This document shows positions 1 through 9,340 of a DNA stretch of 64,000 nucleotides, piece after piece. Numbering within the stretch: position 1 is the stretch's first letter; the number at the start of each line of letters is the position of its first letter. Under the pieces are notes generated by a model. The model worked only from the letters and a program-made list of their open reading frames with translations. It made no database searches and was not told the origin of the DNA. The DNA is from Verrucomicrobiia bacterium (GTDB lineage: Bacteria; Verrucomicrobiota; Verrucomicrobiia; Verrucomicrobiales; Akkermansiaceae): the NCBI GenBank assembly GCA_030432565.1, contig JAUIGV010000007.1:143268-207267 (forward strand), written 5' to 3'. Position numbers and translations under genes: made by a program.

Positions 1-1726
1 TGAGATCTTCAACCAAGGTATTGATGCGGGTGCGGATCGAGACGAGGCGCTCGCGCATCAGGTCCTGCCGCACCGCTTCCACCTTGCAGGTCTGCACAAA
101 AACGTCAGATGAAGGATCGAGATTACGGATCACATCATGCACCCCGCGCTCCTCACGGTAGATGGTGCGGATTTGGTTGAGGAGGCGGCGCTTCTGCTTT
201 TCGATCTGTGCAAGATAATCCTCCTTGGACAAAAACTGCACACGACGGGCACCCGAGCGAACCCGGTGCGGACCAGCTGGCTCCGGATAGCGGTCGACCA
301 ACTCAATGGCAAAGGAAACGGTATCCCCAACGGCGAGTTCGGGGAGAGCTTCCCGATAATCCCAATCGATTTTCTGCTCGCTACCATCACCATTTTCAGG
401 CGTTGGCAAAGCGACCTTTACCTCTCCCGTTTTATTGACCCGGTATACCATGGCAGCCTCGCCGATGCCGTGGTCATCACGGCCACGGAAGGCAAAATCG
501 ATCCCGCGCTCCAGCGTCGCAAACAAGTTTCCGGAGGGTGAAGTGATCTCGACGCCCGGCGCCCGGTCCGGTGCCACCTGCAGGTAATGACGCGGACTGG
601 AAAACTGAAAACCGTGCTCCTTGTCGACCCACCCGAAGCTGTAAGCCCGAGACCCGGCGGCCACTTGCTGCATCCTCACCGAGCGACCATCCTTCCCGAT
701 TTCCAATGGGAGTGCCTTCCCTTCAGCCGGTCGAAACTCAGCCTCTCCCACCGCACGATCGAGGGTGAGATTCCAATGAATTTTAGTGCCCTCCGGCACG
801 GTAAAGGTCAGCGCTTCGACATTCTCAATGGGACGCCGCGTATATTCCGGGAACTCGAAAATTACCTCAGCCCGCTCGATCCGGGGCGCTGATATCACCT
901 GCACCGTGTGCCAATCGCTCTCCGCATCGCCGGCGACGATTCGATAATCGAAGCTACGAAACACCGTCTCGGCCTCGTATTCACAAACCCCGTCGACGAC
1001 CGACAGCCTGCGCTCCCTCGGCTTCCCTTTGCCGGTGCGCAAGATAATCCCGGCACGGTCCGGAACCGCACCCGAAATCTTCGCCACGAGCCGGATACCC
1101 TGGCCTTCCTTCACAATACGGTCGCCATCATCAATCCCGATCAGGGTGCGAGTGGGATACTTGATGGCCAACCATGGAGTAAAAATGCGACCGAAGCCGG
1201 CTGCCATAAACGGCCCGTTGTAGATCGCCAATCCTCCAATCACCAGCACCGGGATGAGAGCAAGAAGGACAAAGCGGCGGAATCCTTTGAATGAAACAGC
1301 ATCCTCTGCCCGGAGCGGCCCGGCGGCTTCCTCGGCCAGGTGACAGGTTTTTTCGCGCAGCGTCCCGGACCCGTTCGAGGACGACCCGGAATTTCCAAAC
1401 TGCACCGCCGTCACCAGCAGGCTCTCCATGCCGCCATGCTTTTTCTCCACTTGAAGAGCAGTGTGAGAGGCGTCGTACCTCCGAAGGTTCCGCCAACCAT
1501 ACTGCCACCCTTTGCAAAACGCGACGGTAAGCAAGGTCACCAGGATCACAACGCGCCCTACCGCCGGGAGATCGAACAACCAGTCGACCGCGACACCAAA
1601 CAAAAACAACAGCAGCACCCAACGGCAAAACGTTAGAAAACCGGTCGTACGGTGCAGCGTTTGATCACGACGCCACACCTCCCTGAGGCGCGCATCGAGA
1701 ATTTTGCTTTGGCTAAGTTCGCTCAT
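1..1726 (-). CDS. DUF4175-like membrane protein, 3' end outside window
   Basis: An open frame runs from an ATG at 1726 to the left edge of the window (575 codons) with no stop. The ATG shares ATGA with the stop of the upstream VWA gene, which supports translational coupling and fixes the start. Two hydrophobic stretches lie near residues 25-70 and a third near residue 150; the rest looks extracytoplasmic, with a stretch reading VIFEFPEYTRRP that resembles the domain of DUF4175-type proteins found last in such operons. A charged, helix-rich region is entered at the window edge. The enzymatic role is unknown. Position suggests it works with the MoxR/DUF58/VWA proteins upstream. The family name is from memory of typical operon partners, not a search. 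Confidence 0.7.
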   Translation of the reverse strand, partial: MSELSQSKILDARLREVWRRDQTLHRTTGFLTFCRWVLLLFLFGVAVDWLFDLPAVGRVVILVTLLTVAFCKGWQYGWRNLRRYDASHTALQVEKKHGGMESLLVTAVQFGNSGSSSNGSGTLREKTCHLAEEAAGPLRAEDAVSFKGFRRFVLLALIPVLVIGGLAIYNGPFMAAGFGRIFTPWLAIKYPTRTLIGIDDGDRIVKEGQGIRLVAKISGAVPDRAGIILRTGKGKPRERRLSVVDGVCEYEAETVFRSFDYRIVAGDAESDWHTVQVISAPRIERAEVIFEFPEYTRRPIENVEALTFTVPEGTKIHWNLTLDRAVGEAEFRPAEGKALPLEIGKDGRSVRMQQVAAGSRAYSFGWVDKEHGFQFSSPRHYLQVAPDRAPGVEITSPSGNLFATLERGIDFAFRGRDDHGIGEAAMVYRVNKTGEVKVALPTPENGDGSEQKIDWDYREALPELAVGDTVSFAIELVDRYPEPAGPHRVRSGARRVQFLSKEDYLAQIEKQKRRLLNQIRTIYREERGVHDVIRNLDPSSDVFVQTCKVEAVRQDLMRERLVSIRTRINTLVEDL

Positions 1727-4119
1727 GGGAGATCGTATTTTCTACGCAAGATCCACTCAAACCCTAGCAGAACAACCAGTATCGTGGCGATCAAGACGTT
1801 GTCCCAGAGGGGCCGGTCGATGCGGATTGTGGTGGTGTGCGGTTCGCGGTTAAGCAAGTCGGGCAGTTTCTTGAGATCGAGGACGCCGAGGCACTCCCCT
1901 CCGGACAAATCGGCGATCCGGCGCAGGTGCTCGATCTGCATGTCGGTGTTTGCCAATTCCGGCCTGAGATCGGCGACCTGAAATTCGGTGGTGTTAGAAA
2001 GCGGTCGATCAGCCGTAGTCGCTTCCACGCGATAACCACCGGCACTAGGCGGTGAGAAATAACCTTCATAGAGCCCGGGATTCGAAGCGTCGGGCCGAAG
2101 AGTCACCCGCTGCGCTTCGCCGCCCGTCGCATCCGCATCGAGCGCGCTGACCTCGATCTCGAAACCCGGTTGAGTCAGCGGTTCGTAGTCGTCGTCGAGA
2201 AGGTGCGCGTAGAGCATGACCTGGCCACCGACCGGATAAGTGACGCGATCCGTTTCGAGACGAATCTGCTTATGCTCGCCCATCAGCCTCGATAAGGTGA
2301 GAAACTGGACGCATTGGGACCAGACGCGCCAGTGATACTTGTCGCCCGTTTTGAAACGCAACAACCACAGCCGGTCGGTGGCCATCATCATGCACTTTCC
2401 GGTTCCGTATCGCTGCCATGAAACAAGCGGGTAGCGGTCGTCACGGGACAGGGTATCAGAGAGTTCCGCCAGCACCGTCGCTCCGGGACGTGGTGCGAGT
2501 AACGGAGGAATGCGGTCGAGCGGTGCAACCCGACTCCAGACGAGATCGTTTTCATCCTGGTCGTTTTCCAAGGTCATCACGAGGCTACTACGGCCCTCCG
2601 GAGTGAGCACGGGATAGACACTATCATCGACCTCTTCCCACTTTGCCTCCGGATCAAACTCAACCGGCAGCATGCGCTCCACCGGCGTGCCGGCGTAACT
2701 GGAGGGAGCGAAGCGGGACCCGCAGAGCATGAGCAATGATCCGCCTCGCTCCTTGATCAATTCCTCGAGCCTCATGAATGCTTCCGCCGAGAAAAATGAC
2801 GAATCGACATCGCCAAGGATCACGAGGTCGTAGGAAAAGGCCTCCTCACGATCCTCTGGAAATTCCGCGATGTATTCGGATGAATTTTGCGCCAGCTCGG
2901 GTTGGGCGCGGGTGGCGATAAAAGTGGCGTTGATTCGCGGGTCACGTTTCAGCATGGCACGCAGGTAACGGAACTCCCAGCGGGCGCTGCCCTCGATACA
3001 GAGCACGTTGATCCTCTCGTTCACGACCCGGACGCTGCGCGCCACCCGGTTGTTCGCGGCAGTGGCTTCGTCGGCAAATGGTTCAATCGTAACCTCGATC
3101 CGCGCCGCCCCTCTTTCGGCGACATCGACATTGAAAAAGATCTCTTCAAATTGAAGCCCGCCGGCAAGCGTTACGCTCTGGCGGACGACGCCCCGCCCAT
3201 TGAGGCTCACCGTCAGATCAGCGATACGTTTTTCGTAGCCTTTCGATTGGAGTTGGACCCGAATCGGAACCTTATCGCCGGTAAAGGCGACATCCTGCAT
3301 GATAATGTTACGGATCGAGACGTCGTCCGGATCGGCGATTCCCACCGGCACGGTGTAAACCGGGATCCCGCGCGTGCCCAGATCGCGCACCGCCGCCTCA
3401 ACGCGCCGCGATGAAGTATCAAGTCCGTCCGAGACCAAGACCACTCCAGCCAAAGGAGCAGCGCGTTCCGTCTTCGCCACCGACTCCAGCGCACCCGCAA
3501 TCGAAGTGCCTGCTCCGTCAGCCTTCAGCTTGGATAGTGAATCGATGTCCTCTCCGTCACTGCCACCAACACGTTGCAGAGTTTGGTCAAAACCGTAGTA
3601 ACTGACATCGAGATCTTCGGCGATCGAATCAAAAATCGGCCGCGCTGACTTCGACAACAAGTTCGTCGCCAGATCCAAACGCGAGGCTTCGGCGATGGCT
3701 TGGCGTGATTTGTCCGCGAGCGACATGGCGCTGCGATTGATCTCTTCCGGTGTTTCCGAGAGCGGCAGGATTCCGAGCGCAGCCGCCGCCTCACCGATAT
3801 CCCCGGAACGTTTGCGCTGGTCTTTGATCGACATACTCTCGGACACATCGATTAAAACCGTTAGGCGACGCTTCCCGGTTTCGGTTTGCGTAATGGTTGC
3901 GGTCGGTTCGAAGAGGACAGCCACGATCAGGGCGAGCGCCAGCAATCGTGTCAGGGCGAGCGAAATGCGAACCCAGGTCGGCAATCCCTGGCGACGGCAG
4001 TATAGAAAGACGGTCAGCAGGATGACCGCGACAAATGCCGACAGCACCACGGCATCAGAAACCGGGCGCGCCCAGAAGAGCCGCTCAATCTGTCCTTCGC
4101 TAAAAATCCATGCAATCAT
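1723..4119 (-). CDS. Membrane-anchored VWA-domain protein with glutamine-amidotransferase-like region
   Basis: 798 residues. Two transmembrane helices (about 21-40 and 52-70) are followed by a von Willebrand A domain (about 86-290) whose MIDAS motif DVSES (D91, S93, S95) is intact. A later segment (about 375-640) has the class-I glutamine-amidotransferase-like fold typical of this family, with no obvious catalytic triad, then a beta-rich region and a C-terminal transmembrane helix (about 770-790). Most of the protein should face the periplasm. It is the fourth gene of a five-gene operon. Its start directly abuts the stop of the BatA-like gene and its own stop overlaps the next start by ATGA. 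In related operons such proteins are thought to act with MoxR chaperone ATPases; the exact substrate is unknown. Confidence 0.85.
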   Translation of the reverse strand: MIAWIFSEGQIERLFWARPVSDAVVLSAFVAVILLTVFLYCRRQGLPTWVRISLALTRLLALALIVAVLFEPTATITQTETGKRRLTVLIDVSESMSIKDQRKRSGDIGEAAAALGILPLSETPEEINRSAMSLADKSRQAIAEASRLDLATNLLSKSARPIFDSIAEDLDVSYYGFDQTLQRVGGSDGEDIDSLSKLKADGAGTSIAGALESVAKTERAAPLAGVVLVSDGLDTSSRRVEAAVRDLGTRGIPVYTVPVGIADPDDVSIRNIIMQDVAFTGDKVPIRVQLQSKGYEKRIADLTVSLNGRGVVRQSVTLAGGLQFEEIFFNVDVAERGAARIEVTIEPFADEATAANNRVARSVRVVNERINVLCIEGSARWEFRYLRAMLKRDPRINATFIATRAQPELAQNSSEYIAEFPEDREEAFSYDLVILGDVDSSFFSAEAFMRLEELIKERGGSLLMLCGSRFAPSSYAGTPVERMLPVEFDPEAKWEEVDDSVYPVLTPEGRSSLVMTLENDQDENDLVWSRVAPLDRIPPLLAPRPGATVLAELSDTLSRDDRYPLVSWQRYGTGKCMMMATDRLWLLRFKTGDKYHWRVWSQCVQFLTLSRLMGEHKQIRLETDRVTYPVGGQVMLYAHLLDDDYEPLTQPGFEIEVSALDADATGGEAQRVTLRPDASNPGLYEGYFSPPSAGGYRVEATTADRPLSNTTEFQVADLRPELANTDMQIEHLRRIADLSGGECLGVLDLKKLPDLLNREPHTTTIRIDRPLWDNVLIATILVVLLGFEWILRRKYDLP

Positions 4120-6294
4120 CTAAACACTCTCGGGGGTTGCCGCGGAGGGCGTGGTTTGTTTTTTACCGGACTCCGACCGCCTGGACATCCATTTTGCCAA
4201 CAGGCTCTCGAGAACCAGCAAGCCGAGTCCCACCAACAGGAGGTGAAACCAGAGCGATCGCCCGGCGCGGGACTCCTCGACGGCATTAAGCAGATCCGCT
4301 TCCGACTCAGCCACCCTGATTTCCGTTCCATTAAAGGTGAGCGCTGTTTCGGCAGCAGAAAGACAACTCACATCCGATTCGCTGGTATCGACATTGACCG
4401 CCACCGGCAGACCGGGGGACTGCAGACTGACCCGCGCCAAGTAGAATCCCGACTCGCGGGCGTGCTCCAACATGGCCACATACTGGCTGCGGTGCTCGCT
4501 GACCGGGACAGAAATGGTTTCGCCGGAAGGAGTGTCGAACACGGCCTCACTCGCATCAGGCTCATCGACGTAGGACAGCGAAAGCGAATCGCCTACGAGG
4601 CGCGGCGTCTCAAATTCCCGGGCGGTAAGGTAGGTCACCATCTGTTGCAGGACCATGGGGAACACCGGAGTTACAGCCAGGTTGTTCCAGGAGGAGTCGG
4701 CCGAACTCGTAAACATAAAGACCTGCCCGCGCCCGACCGAATGCTCCAACAACAGCGGTGCCGCCGTTCCAGCAAGAGACATGATCGTCGAACTGGTGGC
4801 AGAAGGTTTGACCTGCAACATTTTGCGGAAACGGGTTTCGCTCAGAAGATCCTCCGGCAGCGAGCGCAAGGGTCGGCTCACAGGATGGTCGGGCATGGAC
4901 GGGTCGAGTGGTCTGCCCACACCGAGCGCATCTCCCGTGCTCACCGTTTGCTCGATCACGGCAGGCAGCAGCGAAATCCCATCGGGCGCTGATCGCTTGT
5001 TCCAAGCCGCAGCGTCCACCTTGTCGCCGGCAAACCAGATCAGGCCATGACCGGCACGAACATAGTTTTCAAATAAGCGCGCCTGCTCGGAGGTAATCTC
5101 GGGAACGTTCTGTAAGATCACGACATCGAAGGTCTCAAGATCCTGAGCCGGAAGATCGATCCATGGCACTGACTGCACGGCGAAGTTCTCCCCTCCTCCG
5201 CTGCCACCACGCGCCCGTAGCGCCGCCGTGATGAAATTTTGACCACCATCCGGAGATCCCTCCACACTGAGCACCGAAACCTCATCCCGGATAACCGCCA
5301 CCGTCCGGCGGACATTGTCTTCAAGCAGCGAATCCGGTTCCAGCTCGGCACTCATGCGAACCGCACCGGAATTGCGGAAATGAACAAACAACGAGACCGT
5401 CTCCGACTCCCCCGGTGCAATGGAAGGAATGATCTTGGTGTCGACGGTGTTGCCATCGGCCACCCCTTTAACGCTGACATTGGCAACCTCCGCTGTCCCG
5501 TAGTTGCGCACAGTCGCACGATAGCGTGCCGCGGTGTCCTTGCGAAGAACACCCGACACAAGTTCCAGATCCGTGATCGCCAAATTATCCGCACCGCCGC
5601 GCACCGGGACGATGTTCATCGAAGCGCTCTTGCCCAAAGTCGCCAGGGCTTCACCGAACCACACCGGGCGGTCGCCCCAATCCCCCGCCTGCATATCAGA
5701 CACGAGGTAGACTTCCTTTTGGGGGGCATCCATCGCCTCAACCAATTCATTCAGGATCTGCGGAACGCGATCCAGGTCCAGCGACTCCGGGTCCGGGCTC
5801 TGGGCACGAAGTAATTCGTCGAACAAATCAGGATCGAAAGCCATATTACGCGCGATCACTTGATGCTCGGCACCAAGGAGGACGAGGCAAACCGGATCGC
5901 CGGGGTGGATACCGGCCACGATCGCGTCGATCTTCTCCAGCGCCTGTTCGAAGCGCGTCGAAGCGCCATCGCTATGCCCCATACTGTAAGAGGCGTCGAG
6001 TGCGATCACCACTCCGGCCCGGCGCTCACCAATTCCTTCTGGCACGGCATCCGCCTCATTCATGAATGGCTTCGCGAGAGCCGCGACCAACATCAGGATC
6101 GCGAGGCAACGAAGGAGAAGAAGGAAGATGTCACGCAGGCGAATTTGCCGCGAGCGCACCCGCACATTGCGATTGAGGAACTGCATCGCGGCCCAGTCGG
6201 TTCGCTTGACTTTCTGGCGGGCGAGCAAGTGCGCGAGGATCGGCAGGGCTACCCCGAGTGCTGCGAACAAGAGCAATGGATTGAAAAAACTCAT
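4120..6294 (-). CDS. BatA-like membrane protein with VWA domain
   Basis: 724 residues. The N-terminus has the double-transmembrane BatA-type module (about 1-25 and 55-75), starting with a hydrophobic FNPLLLFAALGVALPILAHL segment. A VWA domain follows with MIDAS residues D100, S102 and S104 in DASYSMG. The middle holds repeated beta-rich segments (CARDB-like) and a glutamine-amidotransferase-like region, and the C-terminus has one transmembrane helix (about 690-712). The start at 6294 overlaps the DUF58 stop by ATGA. Role: probable periplasm-facing partner of the MoxR ATPase and DUF58 protein; no substrate can be read from the sequence. Confidence 0.85.
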   Translation of the reverse strand: MSFFNPLLLFAALGVALPILAHLLARQKVKRTDWAAMQFLNRNVRVRSRQIRLRDIFLLLLRCLAILMLVAALAKPFMNEADAVPEGIGERRAGVVIALDASYSMGHSDGASTRFEQALEKIDAIVAGIHPGDPVCLVLLGAEHQVIARNMAFDPDLFDELLRAQSPDPESLDLDRVPQILNELVEAMDAPQKEVYLVSDMQAGDWGDRPVWFGEALATLGKSASMNIVPVRGGADNLAITDLELVSGVLRKDTAARYRATVRNYGTAEVANVSVKGVADGNTVDTKIIPSIAPGESETVSLFVHFRNSGAVRMSAELEPDSLLEDNVRRTVAVIRDEVSVLSVEGSPDGGQNFITAALRARGGSGGGENFAVQSVPWIDLPAQDLETFDVVILQNVPEITSEQARLFENYVRAGHGLIWFAGDKVDAAAWNKRSAPDGISLLPAVIEQTVSTGDALGVGRPLDPSMPDHPVSRPLRSLPEDLLSETRFRKMLQVKPSATSSTIMSLAGTAAPLLLEHSVGRGQVFMFTSSADSSWNNLAVTPVFPMVLQQMVTYLTAREFETPRLVGDSLSLSYVDEPDASEAVFDTPSGETISVPVSEHRSQYVAMLEHARESGFYLARVSLQSPGLPVAVNVDTSESDVSCLSAAETALTFNGTEIRVAESEADLLNAVEESRAGRSLWFHLLLVGLGLLVLESLLAKWMSRRSESGKKQTTPSAATPESV

Positions 6295-7220
6295 GGCCGG
6301 GCGGTCGGAGAGCCTCCTCCCATGGTGGTTTCACGTTCGTTGAAAAATTCGCTCAGAAGGAGATCGAGCGGGCGGGAGGTGTCGACGACGGTGTAGTCGA
6401 TTTGCGCGGCCACACATCCGGACTTCAGCGATTCCATGTATTTCCCGAAGCCGGCAAGATACTCATCTCGAATTCGCTGCGGCTGGGTCGTCAATGGTTC
6501 CTCGCCTTCCAGTCCTTCGAAGCGCCAGGTGCCATCGAAGGGAAATTCAATTTCATAAGGATCGAGGGTGTGCATGACGATGACGTTGTGGCCATCGAAG
6601 CGAAGGTGTTCAAGAGCGCCAAGAATGTCGTCGACCTCGGAGAGCAGGTCCGAAATCACCACCACGACCGAGCGGCGTTTCATCATGAGGGCGATGTCAT
6701 GAAGTTGTTTCGCGAGGCTCGTCTTTGGAGTGGGCTTGATGTCTTTGAGCAAGCGGTCGATCTCAAGAATGATCCCCATCGCCGAGCGCGGTGGAAGATA
6801 GGCGCGGACTTCGGAATCAAAGACCGAAAGCCCGACCGAGTCGCGTTGTTTAAGTACGAGATACGCCAGAGAAGCGGATAGGAATTTGGCGTATTCCAGT
6901 TTGCTGACTTTGCCGGAGCCGTAGTTCATCGATGAGCTGGCGTCGACGAGGAGGTGGCAATCGAAGTTGGTTTCGGCTTCGAAAAGCTTGGTGTAGTAGC
7001 GATCGGTCCGGCCAAAGACCCTCCAGTCGAGGGTTCGGATGGGATCGCCGGGCGAATACTGCCGATGGTGGGCGAACTCGGTGCTGAATCCTTGCAAAGG
7101 ACTGCGGTGACCTCCCACGCGGAGGCCTTCGACCACTTCACGGGCAATCAGCTCGAGATCTCCGAGGCGTTGCAGCAGCCCGGGGTCGAGGTAATTGGTC
7201 TCAGGCAGGTGTTCCGACAT
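6291..7220 (-). CDS. DUF58 family protein
   Basis: 309 residues, full length for the family. The DUF58 signature YSPGDPIRTLDWRVFGR is at about residues 55-71, followed by a VWA-like fold with DASSSM at about 93-98. No transmembrane segment is seen, so it is probably cytoplasmic. It begins 18 bases after the MoxR stop and overlaps the BatA-like gene by ATGA. DUF58 proteins almost always sit next to MoxR and are thought to be adaptors or substrates for it; the biochemical role remains inference. Confidence 0.92.
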   Translation of the reverse strand: MSEHLPETNYLDPGLLQRLGDLELIAREVVEGLRVGGHRSPLQGFSTEFAHHRQYSPGDPIRTLDWRVFGRTDRYYTKLFEAETNFDCHLLVDASSSMNYGSGKVSKLEYAKFLSASLAYLVLKQRDSVGLSVFDSEVRAYLPPRSAMGIILEIDRLLKDIKPTPKTSLAKQLHDIALMMKRRSVVVVISDLLSEVDDILGALEHLRFDGHNVIVMHTLDPYEIEFPFDGTWRFEGLEGEEPLTTQPQRIRDEYLAGFGKYMESLKSGCVAAQIDYTVVDTSRPLDLLLSEFFNERETTMGGGSPTARP

Positions 7221-7238
7221 CCGTTGGGGAAGATGCAG

Positions 7239-8264
7239 TTAGCTGGCCTTCTGCTTGAGCAGCTTTTCGTCCGAAGGGATCTCCTTGAGAAGCTTTGCGA
7301 TGAGGGTGTCGGAAGTTTCGCCTTCCGAGCGGGCCGCGAAGCTGGGGATGACCCGGTGCCGGAGAATGGGAAGGGCGAGGGCCTGGATGTCTTCGATGGC
7401 GACGTGGCAACGTCCGCGCAAGGCAGCGCGCGCCTTGCCGGCCACAATGAGGTTCAGGGAAGCACGGGGACCGGCCCCCCAGGCCATGAGCTTTTTGACA
7501 AAGTCCGGCGCATCCGGCTCGTCGGGACGAGTGGCCCGGACGAGAGATGCGGCGTATTCGAAAATGTGATCCGCGACGGGAATGCGGCGAACGACGTGCT
7601 GGAATTCGACGATGGCGGCGCCGTCGGCGACCTTCTTGACCTCGGGCACATCGTCCGTGGTGATGCTCTTCATGATGTCGAGTTCCTCGGAGCGGTCTGG
7701 ATACTTGACCATGATGTTGAAGAGGAAGCGGTCGAGCTGGGCCTCGGGAAGCGGATAGGTGCCCTCTTGTTCGATGGGATTTTGGGTCGCAAGAACGAAG
7801 AAAGGCTCGTCGAGTTTGTAATCTTCGCCGCCGGAAGAGACGCGCTTTTCCTGCATCGCCTCCAGAAGAGCGGCCTGGGTTTTGGGCGGGGTCCGGTTGA
7901 TCTCGTCGGCCAGAAGGAGATTCGTGAAAACCGGGCCTTTTTGGAATTTAAACCGTCGTTGATGGGTCTCCGGATCTTCCTGCAAAAGCTCGGTTCCGGT
8001 GATGTCCGAAGGCATCAGGTCGGGCGTGAATTGAATGCGTTTAAATCCAAGTGACATTGTCTCGGCCAGCGAACTCACCAGAAGGGTCTTGGCCAAGCCG
8101 GGAACTCCGACGAGGAGACAGTGTCCCCGGGCAAAAATAGAGATCATCATTTCGTCGATGACCTCGTCCATGCCCACGATGGTCTTGCGAAGTTCGGTGA
8201 CGATGGCATCCCGGGCTTCGCCGAGCTTTTTCACGGCCTGAATGTCGTCTGATTTGTCAGTCAT
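7239..8264 (-). CDS. MoxR-family AAA+ ATPase
   Basis: 341 residues, normal MoxR length. Walker A is GVPGLAKT (53-60), Walker B LLLADE (D120, E121), sensor 1 lies near ATQNP, and an arginine-finger region precedes the small AAA lid. This is the chaperone-like ATPase that heads the operon MoxR-DUF58-BatA-VWA-DUF4175-like, in which every downstream junction is overlapping, abutting or very short (4 to 18 bases). MoxR proteins are linked to metal insertion or maturation of partner proteins; the substrate here is not evident. No strong promoter was identified in the A/T-rich 228 bases upstream. Confidence 0.95.
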   Translation of the reverse strand: MTDKSDDIQAVKKLGEARDAIVTELRKTIVGMDEVIDEMMISIFARGHCLLVGVPGLAKTLLVSSLAETMSLGFKRIQFTPDLMPSDITGTELLQEDPETHQRRFKFQKGPVFTNLLLADEINRTPPKTQAALLEAMQEKRVSSGGEDYKLDEPFFVLATQNPIEQEGTYPLPEAQLDRFLFNIMVKYPDRSEELDIMKSITTDDVPEVKKVADGAAIVEFQHVVRRIPVADHIFEYAASLVRATRPDEPDAPDFVKKLMAWGAGPRASLNLIVAGKARAALRGRCHVAIEDIQALALPILRHRVIPSFAARSEGETSDTLIAKLLKEIPSDEKLLKQKAS

Positions 8265-8492
8265 TTCTATACTTGTTTAGAGAGCAATCCATTGCAGCTA
8301 TAGCAGCCGCGGTGGGTGGTTCCATCCAGCTACATTCGTACAACTTGCCCCCTAAACCGAGCCAATTCGAAGATCTAAACAGTCTCTTGTATTTTTTTTC
8401 AGAATACCAAAAAAGTTCTCCTCGGGCTTGATTGGGCTGAATTGGAGGGATAGCGGGTGTTTTTCTCTCGCGGCATGCCTTGCATGCTTAAA

Positions 8493-9239
8493 TCAGCGCC
8501 CCCCGAAGACCAGCCGCAAGAGCCACCTCCAAAGCGATGGCTTCTTTTCCTGAATGACGTGTGGGAGTCCGTCGAGAAGTGCGGATCGAAGAGCCTTGGA
8601 GTGAGTTTCGGCCTCGTTCATGAGACTGAGAATTTGTTTTAGGTAGTCGTTGTGTTGCTTCATGGCATCGCTGCCCAGCGCGGCTTCAAAATCGACGATT
8701 GCCTCTGCGCCCCATGCTTCGAATGACTGTAGCCGTTTGATTCTCTGACCCAGTTTTTTCACCCCGCGGGTGGTCGGGCTCAGTGGCGCGGTGCTCGTCA
8801 TCCAATCTCTCCAGTCACGATTACCCTTTGATTGGTTGCACTTTCCGCACGCGGGGACGAGGTTTTGAATTCGTGTGAGGTAGCCGGTGGGCTGACCGTC
8901 CCGCATGACGGGATAGAAATGATCCCATTCGGTGGAGGTGTCTCCGCAATAGACGCAGCGGAGATCATCTGCATCCAGCTTAAGTATGGAGAAGGCCTCG
9001 GCTAATTCGAGATCTGAGGGGGCAACATTGGGAATCAGAGATCGGACGAAGGCTGACCGCATTGCCGAGGCTCTCGCCCCGATGCTTTCTCCGCCGGGCG
9101 GCTGATAGACCTGACGAGCACGGCATTTCTCCCTCTTCACGAGGACTATCATGTGAGGAAATCGACAGCTGTCATTGACAATCTGCCCAAGAAGACCGAA
9201 CCGCCGGGACTGAGCTTTTGGAGGGCACAGCCATACCAC
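8493..9239 (-). CDS. HNH endonuclease family protein
   Basis: The open frame has 248 codons. Zinc and active-site residues of an HNH domain are visible: CVYC (C95, C98), EWDH (H107), NLVPACGKCNQSKGN (N126, C131, C134, N135). The C-terminal third is helical and ends in a basic WRWLLRL tail. The N-terminal 59 residues look poorly conserved, so the true start may be the in-frame ATG at 9062 (M60) or 9152 (M30). It stands alone, without a methylase or phage genes, so a restriction or homing role cannot be assigned. Confidence 0.75.
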   Translation of the reverse strand: MVWLCPPKAQSRRFGLLGQIVNDSCRFPHMIVLVKREKCRARQVYQPPGGESIGARASAMRSAFVRSLIPNVAPSDLELAEAFSILKLDADDLRCVYCGDTSTEWDHFYPVMRDGQPTGYLTRIQNLVPACGKCNQSKGNRDWRDWMTSTAPLSPTTRGVKKLGQRIKRLQSFEAWGAEAIVDFEAALGSDAMKQHNDYLKQILSLMNEAETHSKALRSALLDGLPHVIQEKKPSLWRWLLRLVFGGR

Positions 9240-9340
9240 ATCGAGAAGGATCCACCGGTGTGATCTCGGTCGACGGTTTTGCGATTCCGGACCATCGGAA
9301 TAACATCTAATTCTCCACCCCGGATGACGAAGGCGTCTTG

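Noticed and set aside
6954..8054. 366-codon plus-strand frame across the MoxR and DUF58 genes
   Set aside because: Antisense shadow of two well-supported genes; composition is not protein-like.
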